A DNA stretch of 64,000 nt from Poriferisodalis sp965204195 (GCF_965204195.1 NZ_OZ241975.1:1798001-1862000); one strand, 5' to 3'. Shown: positions 1-9,633, counted from the stretch's first letter. The notes: generated from the letters alone by a model not told the origin. Numbers and translations are program-made.

Positions 1-620
1 TTGGCGCCCTTCTCCACAGAGCTGTGCGCTTGCGCCGAGGTGTAGGCCACCATCTGCGTCGCGGGCTGGCCGCTGCGCTCGGCAGCGCGGTGGCGGGCCG
101 CCACCAGCGCGACGTGGGTGGCGTCCGACGCGCTGCCCTGCAGCACGCCGCCGCCGCTGGCCGTCGTCTTCCAGTGCTCAGGCAAGTCGAGCAGGTCGAC
201 GAGCCAATCCAGCATGTGGCTCTCGACCTCGGTCAGCGCCGGCGAGGCCGCCCACAGCAGACCGATCAGCCCGAGACCGGCCGACACCGTGTCTGCCAGC
301 ACCGAGGGCGGCGAGTTGTTGGCGGGGAAGTAGGCGAACCAGCCTGGGTGCTGCCAGTGGGTGACACCTGGCACGACCACCCGATCCAGATCGGCAAGCA
401 GGTCGTCGAACGGCTCGGGTTCTTCGGGCGCGGACTGGGGCAGCAGCTCCCTGATGTCACCCGGCTGCACGCTCGAGGCCACCGGCAGCGACTCGATGCG
501 CTCCCAGTAGTCGGCGATCCAGTCGATGACCGCCCGTCCGTGCTCACGGAACTCCTCCGGCGTCATGTGCGGCGGAGGCGAGGTCGGCCCCGCGGACCCA
601 TTGGGCTCGGTCGCGTCCAT
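1..620 (-). CDS. Pyridoxal-dependent (group II) decarboxylase, N-terminal part
   Basis: The reading frame opens with ATG at 620 and runs off the window edge without a stop, so about 206 N-terminal residues are visible. They match the N-terminal part of aromatic-L-amino-acid decarboxylases: HPGWFAYFPANNSPPSVLAD, then GLLWAASPALTE, then a GGGVLQGSASDATHVALVAA segment that belongs to the PLP/substrate pocket. The family decarboxylates tryptophan, phenylalanine, DOPA or related amino acids using PLP. The PLP lysine lies beyond the window. The gene diverges from the phosphotransferase at 707, sharing an 86-bp promoter region. Family assignment is secure; the substrate is not determined. Confidence 0.88.
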   Translation of the reverse strand, partial: MDATEPNGSAGPTSPPPHMTPEEFREHGRAVIDWIADYWERIESLPVASSVQPGDIRELLPQSAPEEPEPFDDLLADLDRVVVPGVTHWQHPGWFAYFPANNSPPSVLADTVSAGLGLIGLLWAASPALTEVESHMLDWLVDLLDLPEHWKTTASGGGVLQGSASDATHVALVAARHRAAERSGQPATQMVAYTSAQAHSSVEKGA

Positions 621-706
621 GGTGCCGACGCTACTTGTGGCCCATCTCTGAGCCGCCGCCGGTCGTTGCCGTAGTGTGTGCGGGCTGAGCGAGAAGGAGG
701 GGCGCG

Positions 707-1777
707 ATGACCGACGGGGCGGCAGGCGCAGCTGCGACTTCGGGTGTCGTCGGGTACGACGTTCCCGCCGTCGAAGCGTGGATCAGCGAGAACGTCGACG
801 GTCTCGAGCCGCCGTTCGACTGGACGCAGCTCGAAGGCGGCCACAGCAACCTCACCTACAAGCTGACCGCCGCCGACGGCATCACGGCGGTGGTGCGCCG
901 CCCGCCCATGGGCGAGCTGCTGCCCAAGGCGCACGACATGGGGCGGGAGTTCACGATCATCAGCGGTCTGGGGCCCACGGATGTGCCGGTGGCCATCGCG
1001 TACGGCTACTGCGAGAGCCCCGACGTGACCGGGGCGCACTTCTACGTCATGAGCTACGTCGAGGGCAAGCCGCTCTTCGAGTCTGCCGATGCCCGCGAGC
1101 ACCTGACTGCCGAGGGCCGGGCCCATGTGGGCATGTCGTTCATGGACGTGCTGGCGGCGCTGCACTCGGTGGATCCCGACGACGTCGGGCTGGGCGAGCT
1201 GGGCAAGAAGGAGGACTACGTCGGGCGGCAGATCCGCACGTGGTACCGCTCGTGGACCGCCTCGGCCGAGTCGGCCTCCTACGACACGCCGGTCGTGCAC
1301 GAACTGCACGATTTCCTGCAGGAGCGCAAGCCCATCCAGGGCCCCGCCCGGGTGGTGCACGGCGACTACGGACTGCACAACTGCCTGTTCAATCCCGCCG
1401 GCGAGCTGCAGGCGGTGCTCGACTGGGAGATCTCCACCCTCGGCGATCCGCTTGCCGACTTCGCCTATGCGCTGAACAGCTGGACCGAGCCGAGCGACGA
1501 CATCCTGGAAGGCTCCGACCCTCCGACGCTGGTTGACGGCTTCGTCGGCCGCGCCGACCTCATCGAGCGCTACGAGCAGCAAACCGGCGCCGACTTGTCA
1601 GACCTGGCGTACTACGTCAGCTTCAATCACTGGAAGTCGGCCTGCATCATCCACGGCGTGTATGCCCGCTACATGCGCGGCCAGAAGCCTGCCGACGATG
1701 TCGACTTGGACCTGTACCGGGCACGCATCGGGCGGGGCATCGAGCTGTCGGCCGCCGCCGCCGAGACGATCTCCTAG
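707..1777 (+). CDS. Phosphotransferase family protein (APH/ChoK fold)
   Basis: A 356-residue kinase-fold protein of the aminoglycoside phosphotransferase superfamily, of the type found with acyl-CoA dehydrogenases in actinobacteria. GGHSNLTYKL near residue 45 is the nucleotide-binding loop, HGDYGLHNCLF near 215 the catalytic loop (Asp of HGD), and LDWEISTLGDP near 238 the metal-binding segment. A strong ribosome site (AAGGAGG) precedes ATG 707. The uracil-DNA glycosylase begins 6 bp downstream, so the two are probably cotranscribed. A paralogue lies at 46056-47102. The acceptor is unknown; drug resistance is unlikely given the lipid-metabolism setting. Confidence 0.85.
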   Translation: MTDGAAGAAATSGVVGYDVPAVEAWISENVDGLEPPFDWTQLEGGHSNLTYKLTAADGITAVVRRPPMGELLPKAHDMGREFTIISGLGPTDVPVAIAYGYCESPDVTGAHFYVMSYVEGKPLFESADAREHLTAEGRAHVGMSFMDVLAALHSVDPDDVGLGELGKKEDYVGRQIRTWYRSWTASAESASYDTPVVHELHDFLQERKPIQGPARVVHGDYGLHNCLFNPAGELQAVLDWEISTLGDPLADFAYALNSWTEPSDDILEGSDPPTLVDGFVGRADLIERYEQQTGADLSDLAYYVSFNHWKSACIIHGVYARYMRGQKPADDVDLDLYRARIGRGIELSAAAAETIS

Positions 1778-1783
1778 CGGGGC

Positions 1784-2449
1784 ATGCCGCGCACCGACTG
1801 GAACCCGATCCTCCGGGGGGAATTCGACAAGCCGTACTGGCCGATCCTGCAGCAGTTCGTGGCCGACGAGCGTGCCCAAGGCGCGGTGTACCCGCCGCAC
1901 GACCAAGTCTTCGCCGCGCTGCACTTGACGCCCTACGCCGATGTGAAGGTGCTGATCCTCGGCCAGGACCCCTACCACGGCCCCCGCCAGGCGCACGGGC
2001 TGTGCTTCTCGGTGCCGCATGGCATCCAGCAGCCGCCGTCGCTGCAGAACATCTTCGCCGAGCTGCGCGACGACCTCGGCGTCGAGCCGCCGTCGCACGG
2101 GAACCTTGAGGGGTGGGCGCGCCAGGGCGTGCTGCTGCTGAACGCGTTCCTGACCGTGCGTGCCCGTCAAGCTGCCTCGCACCGTTCGGCCGGCTGGGAG
2201 ACGTTCACCGACGAGGTGATCCGGGCGGTCAGCGCCAAGCCCGAGCGCGTGGTGTTCATTTTGTGGGGCGCGTTCGCTCGACGCAAGAAATCGTTCGTCG
2301 ACCTGACCCGCCATGTGGTCATCGAGTCGGCCCATCCGTCGCCGCTCAGCGCGCATAACGGATTCTTCGGCAGCAAGCCGTTCAGCCGGGCCAACACCGC
2401 CCTCGCTGCCGCCGGCCGCCAGCCAATCGACTGGAGCCTGCCCGACTGA
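1784..2449 (+). CDS. ung: Uracil-DNA glycosylase, family 1
   Basis: A 221-residue protein of normal length for family 1 UDG, which excises uracil from DNA as the first step of base-excision repair. The water-activating motif GQDPYHGP (catalytic Asp) is at about residue 60, the uracil-contact segment is LLLNAFLTVR, and the minor-groove loop HPSPLSAHNGFFGSKPF carries the catalytic His near the C-terminus. ATG 1784 starts 6 bp after the phosphotransferase stop, giving a translationally close pair. Confidence 0.96.
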   Translation: MPRTDWNPILRGEFDKPYWPILQQFVADERAQGAVYPPHDQVFAALHLTPYADVKVLILGQDPYHGPRQAHGLCFSVPHGIQQPPSLQNIFAELRDDLGVEPPSHGNLEGWARQGVLLLNAFLTVRARQAASHRSAGWETFTDEVIRAVSAKPERVVFILWGAFARRKKSFVDLTRHVVIESAHPSPLSAHNGFFGSKPFSRANTALAAAGRQPIDWSLPD

Positions 2450-2581
2450 GGCGGCGTCAGCCTTCAGTCATGCAGCGCTCTGTTAGTTTCGGAGCACCGT
2501 CCGAGCCCGGTCGGTTTCGCTGAGCGAGCCGGAAGCAGATCGGGTGAGATCTCAGGGGTCGCAGCAACGGGGGTGCATCGA

Positions 2582-2872
2582 ATGGCTGCCTACATGATCG
2601 TGGTGGACAGCGAGGTGCATGATCGCGAACAGGCAGACAGTCTCTCGCTGCGCATCGCCGAGCTCATCGAAGCCCGCGGCGGCAAGTACCTGATCCGCGG
2701 CACTCCGACCCTGTCTCTGGGGCCCGGTGCGCCCCCGGCGAGCATCACCGTCTCGGAGTTCGAGACCTTGGAGGACCTCAAGGCGGCATTCGGGCAGGAC
2801 GATGTGATCAAGCTCCGATTGGAACGCCGCGCATCAGTCGAGTCGGTGGCATTCATGGTGGAGGGCCTCTAG
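2582..2872 (+). CDS. DUF1330 (dimeric ferredoxin-like barrel) protein
   Basis: A 96-residue single-domain protein with the DUF1330 pattern: an N-terminal strand AAYMIVVDSEVHD, an ARGGKYLIRG segment, and a late strand-helix block ITVSEFETLEDLKAAF. Such proteins form small dimeric alpha/beta barrels of mostly unknown function. ATG 2582 was chosen; a GTG at 2573 in the same frame would add MHR. It stands alone between ung and the permease. No function is assigned beyond the family. Confidence 0.8.
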   Translation: MAAYMIVVDSEVHDREQADSLSLRIAELIEARGGKYLIRGTPTLSLGPGAPPASITVSEFETLEDLKAAFGQDDVIKLRLERRASVESVAFMVEGL

Positions 2873-2918
2873 GCGACGCGGCACCCGCCGACAGGCCTCG
2901 CGCTGGCTCCACAACTCA

Positions 2919-4643
2919 GTGACAACAGACGACGCCTCCGTCCTCTACGAGCCGAATGATCGGTTGCCTGCCGGCCTGACGCTGGGCATGGGGCTGCAGG
3001 GCCTCCTGCTGTCGGTCACGACCACCGCACTGACGATCTCGCTGTTTGCCAACGCTGCCGGGCTCGACGATGACGACCGGTCGTGGATGATCTTCGCCGC
3101 GCTTGCCGTCAACGGCGTCGCCACTGCGGCGCAGGCGACGCGCGGCGGGCCGATCGGCTGCGGGCACGTTCTGATGGTCGGCACAGCACCGTCGTACCTC
3201 GCTGTCACGCTGCTCGCCGCTGAGCGGTCCGACGCACGCACGTTGGCCACGCTCATCGTTGTGTCGTCGTGCGTCCAGTTCATTCTGGCGAGATGGCTGC
3301 CACGAGCCCGGCAGATCATCACACCGTCGGTTGGCGGCATCGTGCTGATGCTGATAGCGGTCACCGTCGCCGGCGTGGCGGTCGGCAGGCTGGCCGGACC
3401 GCCCGGCGGCACGGCGTCGAGCGCAGGCCCGGCGGTGGCTGCGCTCACCGTCGCCGTCGCTGCGATGCTGGGCTTGCGAGCGAAAGGCCGGGTACGTCTG
3501 TGGTCGCCGCTCATCGGCATCGCAGTGGCGTGTGTCGTGGCGGCGCTGTTCGGCTTGTTCGACTCGACGAGGGTGTCGGCCGCTCGGTGGATTGCGCTGC
3601 CCGAACCGCAGCTGCCCGGCGTTGGACTGACCGCCAGCGCAGAGTTCTGGTCGCTGCTGCCGATGTTCGTGGTGGTGTCGATGGCTGCGGGGCTGCTCGC
3701 GATGAGCAGCGGAGTCATCATTCAGCAGGTCTCGTGGCGGAACCCGCCGGTGACCGATTTCCGGTTGGTTCAAGGCGCCATGAACACCAACGGTGCGGCG
3801 AGCCTGATCGGAGGCTTCTTCGGTGCGCTGCCCACTGTGGTCTACGGCCCGACGTCGGCGACCATGACGACGCTCACCGGCGTCGCATCGCGCCGGGTGG
3901 GCTACAGCGTCGGCGCCATGCTGGTGGCTGTCGCATTCGCGCCGAAAGCCACAGCCGTGCTGGCCTCGATTCCCGATGCAGTCACGGCCGGATACTTGCT
4001 GGTCATCATGGGCATGGTCTTCGTGGAGGGGATGCGGGCGGTGGCCAGGGAAGGCCTGGCGCGCCACAGGGCCCTGATCGTGGGCATCTCGCTGGGGATC
4101 GGCTTCGGGCTGCAGGGCAGCAGCGTGGTGGCCGATCTGATCGGTGGAGCGTGGGGTGCGCTGCTCGGCAACGGCATGGTGGCGGGCACCATCGCAGCCA
4201 TCGCTCTCACGGCCTTCGTGGAGGTGAGCGGCCGGCGTCGCCAGCGGCTCGAGGTCGAGCTGCACATCGACTCGCTGGGGCCGATCAGTGAGTTCCTGGA
4301 CTCGCTCGCCGCTGGGGCCGGGTGGAGCGAGGCGTCGCGCAATCGCCTGCGCCTGGTCGGCGAGGAAGCCCTGGCGAGCCTGCTTGAGGATCGCAGCGAC
4401 GGGTCACAGGCCCGGCTCGTCGTGATCGCCCGGTCTGCCCCCAATTCGATCGAACTGCAGTTCCTGGCGGCGCTGGAGGAGCAGAATCTCGAAGAGCAGC
4501 TTGCCTGTCTCAGCGAGCGGGCCGAGGTGCCTGAGGAGCGGACGATCTCGCTGCACCTGCTGCGGCACTTCGCATCCACGGTGCGGCACCGCAAGTACAG
4601 CGGGATCGACATCGTGACCGTCGAAGTCGACCGGTCCCGCTAG
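2919..4643 (+). CDS. NCS2-type xanthine/uracil permease with C-terminal GHKL ATPase-like domain
   Basis: Residues 1 to about 440 are a polytopic nucleobase transporter of the NCS2 (SLC23) family: many hydrophobic helices, the segment MNTNGAASLIGGFFGALPTV and the following YGPTSATMTT turn correspond to the conserved substrate and proton region. Residues about 445-574 are soluble and resemble anti-sigma-type GHKL ATPases, with RLRLVGEEALASLLED where the N-box would be and LHLLRHFASTVRHRKYSG where a late glycine box would be. The N-box Asn appears replaced by Ser, so ATP binding is doubtful. Start is GTG 2919. The protein probably imports a purine or pyrimidine, with the tail as a regulatory domain. 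Confidence 0.8.
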   Translation: MTTDDASVLYEPNDRLPAGLTLGMGLQGLLLSVTTTALTISLFANAAGLDDDDRSWMIFAALAVNGVATAAQATRGGPIGCGHVLMVGTAPSYLAVTLLAAERSDARTLATLIVVSSCVQFILARWLPRARQIITPSVGGIVLMLIAVTVAGVAVGRLAGPPGGTASSAGPAVAALTVAVAAMLGLRAKGRVRLWSPLIGIAVACVVAALFGLFDSTRVSAARWIALPEPQLPGVGLTASAEFWSLLPMFVVVSMAAGLLAMSSGVIIQQVSWRNPPVTDFRLVQGAMNTNGAASLIGGFFGALPTVVYGPTSATMTTLTGVASRRVGYSVGAMLVAVAFAPKATAVLASIPDAVTAGYLLVIMGMVFVEGMRAVAREGLARHRALIVGISLGIGFGLQGSSVVADLIGGAWGALLGNGMVAGTIAAIALTAFVEVSGRRRQRLEVELHIDSLGPISEFLDSLAAGAGWSEASRNRLRLVGEEALASLLEDRSDGSQARLVVIARSAPNSIELQFLAALEEQNLEEQLACLSERAEVPEERTISLHLLRHFASTVRHRKYSGIDIVTVEVDRSR

Positions 4644-4716
4644 CGGGCGGGCGACACGCAGGTGCGCAACAAGCGTCCGGCGCGGCGAGCCTGTCGGCGG
4701 TACCGCCTCTTGGTCC

Positions 4717-5340
4717 TCAGCGGAGCGTGACGCGGCCGTTGGGGGTGTCGAGCGTTGCCTCGAAGGTGACCGTGTCGCCTGCCGCCACGTCCACTTCGAT
4801 GCCGATAGCGCTGTGGAGCGCCCTGATGTGGTCGGGGTCGGGATGCGTGCCGCTGAGCGAGACGAGCGTGCAGCCAGTCGGGGTGACCGTGGCTGGATGG
4901 GTGGTGTTCCCCCATTCGATGACAAACGGGACCAATCCCGGTCCGGCTGACATGGTGAGCGACCAGTGGATTTCCTCGCCGTCGGGCTTCACCCGGCTCA
5001 TCGCCGAGATCGGGCCGGGATCCTCGCCGCAGGCGGCCATGGCGGCGGTCACGTCCTCGATGGTCTCGCCTTCGGATGCGTGTATGGCAAACGTGATCAG
5101 CCGGCCCTCGCTCATGGCGTCGATGTCGAACGGGCGACCGTTCGGCGGATCGGGCTGTTCGGGGTCGGGAGCGATGATTTCCAGATAGACGTCGTCGCCG
5201 AGCGACATGAGCGTGTTGCGAGTGCCCATGCCCGGATGCGGCCCGCCCGGCGCGGCCGACATGCCGACCAGCGCCTCGACGGCTGCGGTCCCGGCCGCAA
5301 GATTGGGCGCTGCGTACACGATGTGGTCGATAGCTGCCAT
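4717..5340 (-). CDS. VOC-family protein (glyoxalase-like domain)
   Basis: A 207-residue protein that begins AAIDHIVYAAPNL, the typical first strand of a vicinal-oxygen-chelate module, followed by GTRNTLMSLGDDVYLEII, where the His/Glu metal-ligand positions of the family fall. It resembles glyoxalase-like (PF13468-type) proteins, which have mixed or unknown activities. It lies 46 bp upstream of the tandem CoA-transferase gene on the same strand (transcription is leftward, so it is the last gene of the group). ATG 5340 is used. The substrate cannot be inferred. Confidence 0.78.
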   Translation of the reverse strand: MAAIDHIVYAAPNLAAGTAAVEALVGMSAAPGGPHPGMGTRNTLMSLGDDVYLEIIAPDPEQPDPPNGRPFDIDAMSEGRLITFAIHASEGETIEDVTAAMAACGEDPGPISAMSRVKPDGEEIHWSLTMSAGPGLVPFVIEWGNTTHPATVTPTGCTLVSLSGTHPDPDHIRALHSAIGIEVDVAAGDTVTFEATLDTPNGRVTLR

Positions 5341-5386
5341 GCGGGCACGTTAGCCACGGGCGGCAGGCCCGTCAGCGCCCGGCGTG

Positions 5387-7786
5387 CTAGTCGAAGGCTT
5401 CTGCTGCGGCCAGTTCGGCGACCTTGTCGGCGTCGTAGCCCAAGTGCTCGGTGAGCACGTCGTAGAGGTGTTCGCCGAGTGCGGGTGCAGCGCGTTCGGG
5501 CCACACACGGCTGCGTGACATCGTGAACCGGGGTGCTTCGATGATCGTGGTGCCGTGGGTGGAGTGGGGGACTTCGACCCAGTGGCCCCTGTGCGCTAGC
5601 TGCGGGTCGACCGCCAGCTCAGGGCTGTTCTGCACCCGGTGCGCGGCGATGCCTGCTGCTTGGCACTGCTCTTCGACGTCGGCCTCCTCAAGCTGGCTGG
5701 TCCACGTTGACACTGCCGTTTCGAGTTCTTCCCGGCGGGCGAGACGGTCGGCGAGTGGCAGCGTTGCGAGGTCGGTGCGCCCGATCAGGCCCGCCAGCGC
5801 AGCCCATGCGCTGTCGTCCTGGGCCACGACGGCCACCCAGCGGTCGTCGCCTACGGCCGGGAATACGCCGTGGGGGCAGTGGTGCTCGCTCTGGTTGCCC
5901 CGCCCGCTCACGACGTTGCCGTTACGCAGGTACTCCAGCACTGCTGGGGCGATGAAGTGCACCGACGCCTCTGCCTGGGAGAAGTCGAGGTAGCGGCCCT
6001 CGCCAGTGCGCCGCCGGCGGTCGATGGCGGCGAGCAGGCTGGCTGTGGCCGGATGGGGTGAGGTGTAGTCGGTGATGGCGCCGTAGGGGCCGACCGGGGC
6101 ACGGTCGGGCCAGCCGGTGATGTTGTAGAAGCCGACCATGGCGCCCGACAGGTTGCCGTACCCGCCGAAGTTGGCGAGCGGGCCCGACTGCCCGTAGAGG
6201 CAGCTCGACAGCATCACCACCGAGGGATTGATCTCGCGGACGCTGTCGTAGTCGAGGCCCCAGGAGCGCATGATGCGCGGCGTGTACGACTCGCACACCA
6301 CGTCGGCCCACCGCACGAGGTCGTGCGCGACCTCGCGGCCCGCCTCGGTGGCCGGATTCAGCGTGATGCCGAGCTTGCCGGCGTTCATGTTGTTGAACGT
6401 GGCGCCGTTCTCGGGACCGGGGTCGTTGTCGATGAAGGGAAGGAATGTGCGGACGGCGTCGAGCTTGACCGACGACTCCACCCGGATCACCGTCGCGCCT
6501 GCGTCGGCCAGCAGGCGAGACACGGTGGGTCCGGCCACTGCCCACATGAAGTCGAGCACCTTGAGCCCTTCGAGCGGGCGCTCGGGCGCCGACGGTGCTG
6601 GCGGCGCGGACACTGCAGGCTGGCGCGAGCTGGCCAGGACTTCGGCGGTGTGCTCGCCCGCGGCCGGCACCCGGTGGGCCGAGCCGTCGCTGGGCTCGGG
6701 CTTCATCCAGTGCCCCGGGAAGCGCTCGCCGTCGACGACGTCCCAGTAGTCACGTGAAGCGAGCTGCTCGGAGGCGACAAGGTCGGCCGTGGTCGCGACC
6801 GGTGCGAGCAGCAGGCGACGCTCGAGGGCGAGGGCGAACAGCTCGTCCTTGGTGCGCGAGGCCGTGAACGCAGCAACGCAGTCCTTGACCCGCTCGAAGT
6901 CGTCGAGCGTCTCGCTGCCGTCGCCGAGCGCCATCCCGTACTGCACCCAGTCTTTGTTGGCTGTGGCCTCGTCGCAGAAGCCCGCTTCATGCACCAGCGC
7001 CATCATCCGGCCGGTTGCCGGCCCGATCGCCGCGCCGAAGACGTGCGTGAACGAGACGTACCCGTCCTTGGCCGGGTACACGACCCGCAGCCGGATGGGT
7101 CCGCTGCGGATGCCGCCGCCGCCCCGCAGCGTCAGCGGGGCATTGACCAGCGAGCACAGCACCGACGACATCGTCGAGTTCATCGCCACGGCCTGGGCCG
7201 ATACGTCGATGTGCTGGCCGAGCCCGGACCGGCTTCGCTCGATGAGCGCGAGCACAGTCGCTGTGGCGGCTTGGCCCGCTGCGTGCAGGAATGCCTGCGG
7301 CACGCCGACGCCCAGCGGCGCCCGGTCCTCGTCGCCGCACATGTGCATGGGGCCGCCTGATGCCCACACGGTCAGATCGGTTGCCGCCCAACCAGCCTTG
7401 GGACCGGTCTGGCCGAACGGCGAGATCGAAGCGACGACGAGTGCGGGGTTGATCTCGGCGAGTGCTTCGGGCCCGAGACCGAGCGAGGCCATGTGGCCCG
7501 GCGGGGCAGATTCGATGAGTACGTCCGCACCGGCAGCGAGCTGCCGCAGCGCAGCGGCACCGCCCGGGGTCGCGATGTCGAGCTCGACGGATTTCTTGCC
7601 GCGTGCGTAGGAGGCGTGGGTGAGCGAGGCGCCGTTCCCATCGAACGGCCCCAGCCGCCGAACAGGGGAGCCGCCCGGCGGCTCGACTGTGATCACCTCG
7701 GCGCCGAGCCTCGCCAGGATGAACCCGGCGAGATGCCCGCGATCATCCGTCAGGTCGAGCACCCGGTACGGCGACAGCAGCGTCAT
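5387..7786 (-). CDS. Tandem class III (CaiB/BaiF) CoA-transferase, two-domain fusion
   Basis: A 799-residue protein built from two consecutive CaiB/BaiF domains, about residues 1-370 and 400-799, separated by a Pro/Ala-rich linker. Each starts with the family's first strand and Rossmann segment: YRVLDLTDDRGHLAGFILA in the first, LKVLDFMWAVAGPTVSRLLA in the second; the second also has DFSQAEASVHF. Class III enzymes move CoA between carboxylic acids and acyl-CoAs. ATG 7786 is chosen because its ATGA overlaps the stop of the antiporter upstream; the open frame beyond it is Arg/Pro-rich and out of character. Single-domain members are about 400 residues and usually dimerise, so this is a covalent dimer. 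Confidence 0.9.
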   Translation of the reverse strand: MTLLSPYRVLDLTDDRGHLAGFILARLGAEVITVEPPGGSPVRRLGPFDGNGASLTHASYARGKKSVELDIATPGGAAALRQLAAGADVLIESAPPGHMASLGLGPEALAEINPALVVASISPFGQTGPKAGWAATDLTVWASGGPMHMCGDEDRAPLGVGVPQAFLHAAGQAATATVLALIERSRSGLGQHIDVSAQAVAMNSTMSSVLCSLVNAPLTLRGGGGIRSGPIRLRVVYPAKDGYVSFTHVFGAAIGPATGRMMALVHEAGFCDEATANKDWVQYGMALGDGSETLDDFERVKDCVAAFTASRTKDELFALALERRLLLAPVATTADLVASEQLASRDYWDVVDGERFPGHWMKPEPSDGSAHRVPAAGEHTAEVLASSRQPAVSAPPAPSAPERPLEGLKVLDFMWAVAGPTVSRLLADAGATVIRVESSVKLDAVRTFLPFIDNDPGPENGATFNNMNAGKLGITLNPATEAGREVAHDLVRWADVVCESYTPRIMRSWGLDYDSVREINPSVVMLSSCLYGQSGPLANFGGYGNLSGAMVGFYNITGWPDRAPVGPYGAITDYTSPHPATASLLAAIDRRRRTGEGRYLDFSQAEASVHFIAPAVLEYLRNGNVVSGRGNQSEHHCPHGVFPAVGDDRWVAVVAQDDSAWAALAGLIGRTDLATLPLADRLARREELETAVSTWTSQLEEADVEEQCQAAGIAAHRVQNSPELAVDPQLAHRGHWVEVPHSTHGTTIIEAPRFTMSRSRVWPERAAPALGEHLYDVLTEHLGYDADKVAELAAAEAFD

Positions 7787-9549
7787 ACGTCGTCGTTGCT
7801 TGCTGCGTCGGGGCCGAGTTCGGTGTGGAGCACTGCGTGGGTGACTGCTTCGGTGTCGGGCTCGGGCAGCTCGAAGTGCCCGAGCGCATGGGCGATGAGC
7901 GCGTCGTGGGCGGCTTGGCGCTCCGCGACCACGTGATCGACGAGGCCGTCGCGTTCGAGGTCGGCTGCATCGGCGGGATCGGCGGCCCAAGCGAGCACGG
8001 CGATATCGGGGTTGTGCTCGCGGGCGATGCGGGCGAACTGCTCGACCGCTGAGGGCGGGCTGTCGACCGCCAGCGCGATGCGGGCGTCACGCAGGCCCGC
8101 GCGTTCGGCGATCACGTGACGCGACACATCGCCGACGAGCACCCTCCGTCCGGTGGATGCGGCCCATCGCTGCGCCTCGGGGTCGAGCGACACGATGGTG
8201 TACGGGATGTGCGCCAGTTCGAGCGCGGAGACGATGCGCTGTGCCCGGGGGCCGAAGCCGTTGACGACGGCATGGTCCTGCAGGGGTTCATAGTCGCCGG
8301 GATCTCGCTGATCGGACGGCCTGACGGCGTCGCTGTCGTGCGGCCGACCGCGCCGGCCGCCGCTGAGGTCGGCGTCGGATCGTGCTGCGAGCGACTGGCC
8401 CCAGCGGGCACCGAAGGGGCTGAATGCCATCAGCAGCACGGTGACGGCGATGAATGCGTCGGTGCCGTCGGCCAGTCCCGCCGGAACGAGCCCGACGTCT
8501 TGGCCAGCTCGCTCCAGCACGAAGGAGAACTCGCCGATCTGTGCCAGCACGATCGCCCCCGAGATCGCCACCGCACGCCGCTGGCGCACCAGCAGCGCCG
8601 CCGTGGTGGTCGCGAGCATCTTCACCACGACCACGGCTGCGGCCAGGCCGATCACGAGCGGCAGATTGCGCACTAGGTAGCCGACGTCGAGCAGCATGCC
8701 GATCGACACGAAGAAGGTCGCCGAGAACAGGATCTGCAGCGGCATCACTTCGCCGAGTGCCCGCGCTGCCACCCGGCTCTCGCTGACCATCAGGCCCGCG
8801 AGGAACGCTCCCAGCGAGATCGAGACATCCAGCAAGCTGGTGGCGTACGCCGTGCCGAAGCAGATGGCCAGCACGGTCAGCAGGAAGACCTCGGCCGACT
8901 GGATCCGCGAGACGTACTTCAGCACGGCGGGCACCAGCGTGCGTGCCACCACGATCACCGCCACCACGATGCCGGCGGCTTTGGCGAAGGCGATCAGCAC
9001 GTCGGACGGGCCGGTGATCTCGCCGCCGAGCAACGGCACCGCCAGCACCATGGCCACAATCGCCAAGTCCTGGAAGATGAGCAATGCCACCGACACGTTG
9101 CCCACCGGCGACGTGGTGGCTCGCCGCTCAGCGAGCACCTTCAGCACGATGGCCGTGCTGCTGAGCGACACGAGCAATCCGGTGAACACTGCCGTTCGCC
9201 AGTCCACGCCGAAGGCGGCCACGACCCCGGCAACGATGCCGGTGGTCAGGCCCACCTGCACCGCCCCGCCCACCAGGAACAGCGATGCCAGCCGCCGCAC
9301 ACGTTCGAGGCTGAACTCGATGCCGAGGGTGAACAGCAGCAGCATCACACCGATATCGGCCGATTGGTTGACCAGATCGATGTCGCTGATGAGGCCGGTG
9401 CCGCTGGGCCCGATGATCGTGCCGGCTGCGAGGAAGCCGACAATCGGCACCACACCCAGACGCGTCGACACGAAGGCGATCAGCGTCCCCGCAACCAGCA
9501 GGATCGCCAGCTCGGTGAACAACGGCGGTGCCGACGCAGCCAACAGCAC
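7783..9549 (-). CDS. CPA2-family cation:proton antiporter with RCK/TrkA-N domain
   Basis: 588 residues. The first about 390 form a Kef-type transporter with around 12 hydrophobic helices, including LGVVPIVGFLAAGTIIGPSG and ADIGVMLLLFTLGIEFSLER. After a charged linker, residues from about 430 make a Rossmann RCK domain (DHAVVNGFGPRAQRI, then VLVGDVSRHVIAERAGL) that usually senses nucleotide or glutathione adducts and gates K+ or Na+ exchange. It overlaps the CoA-transferase by 4 bp (ATGA). Ion specificity is not visible. GTG or ATG starts a few residues downstream are possible. Confidence 0.9.
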   Translation of the reverse strand: MLLAASAPPLFTELAILLVAGTLIAFVSTRLGVVPIVGFLAAGTIIGPSGTGLISDIDLVNQSADIGVMLLLFTLGIEFSLERVRRLASLFLVGGAVQVGLTTGIVAGVVAAFGVDWRTAVFTGLLVSLSSTAIVLKVLAERRATTSPVGNVSVALLIFQDLAIVAMVLAVPLLGGEITGPSDVLIAFAKAAGIVVAVIVVARTLVPAVLKYVSRIQSAEVFLLTVLAICFGTAYATSLLDVSISLGAFLAGLMVSESRVAARALGEVMPLQILFSATFFVSIGMLLDVGYLVRNLPLVIGLAAAVVVVKMLATTTAALLVRQRRAVAISGAIVLAQIGEFSFVLERAGQDVGLVPAGLADGTDAFIAVTVLLMAFSPFGARWGQSLAARSDADLSGGRRGRPHDSDAVRPSDQRDPGDYEPLQDHAVVNGFGPRAQRIVSALELAHIPYTIVSLDPEAQRWAASTGRRVLVGDVSRHVIAERAGLRDARIALAVDSPPSAVEQFARIAREHNPDIAVLAWAADPADAADLERDGLVDHVVAERQAAHDALIAHALGHFELPEPDTEAVTHAVLHTELGPDAASNDDV

Positions 9550-9633
9550 TTGGGTCCGAGACTATTGGTGCGGACGCCTCACGGGACCTGCAGGTCTGCA
9601 TCGAGCGAACCGGGGCACAAGTACGTTGGCCCA

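Noticed and set aside
2916..4265. 449-codon minus-strand frame opposite the permease
   Set aside because: Composition (His, Arg, Gln-rich) is that of a reverse-strand shadow; the plus strand encodes clear membrane helices.
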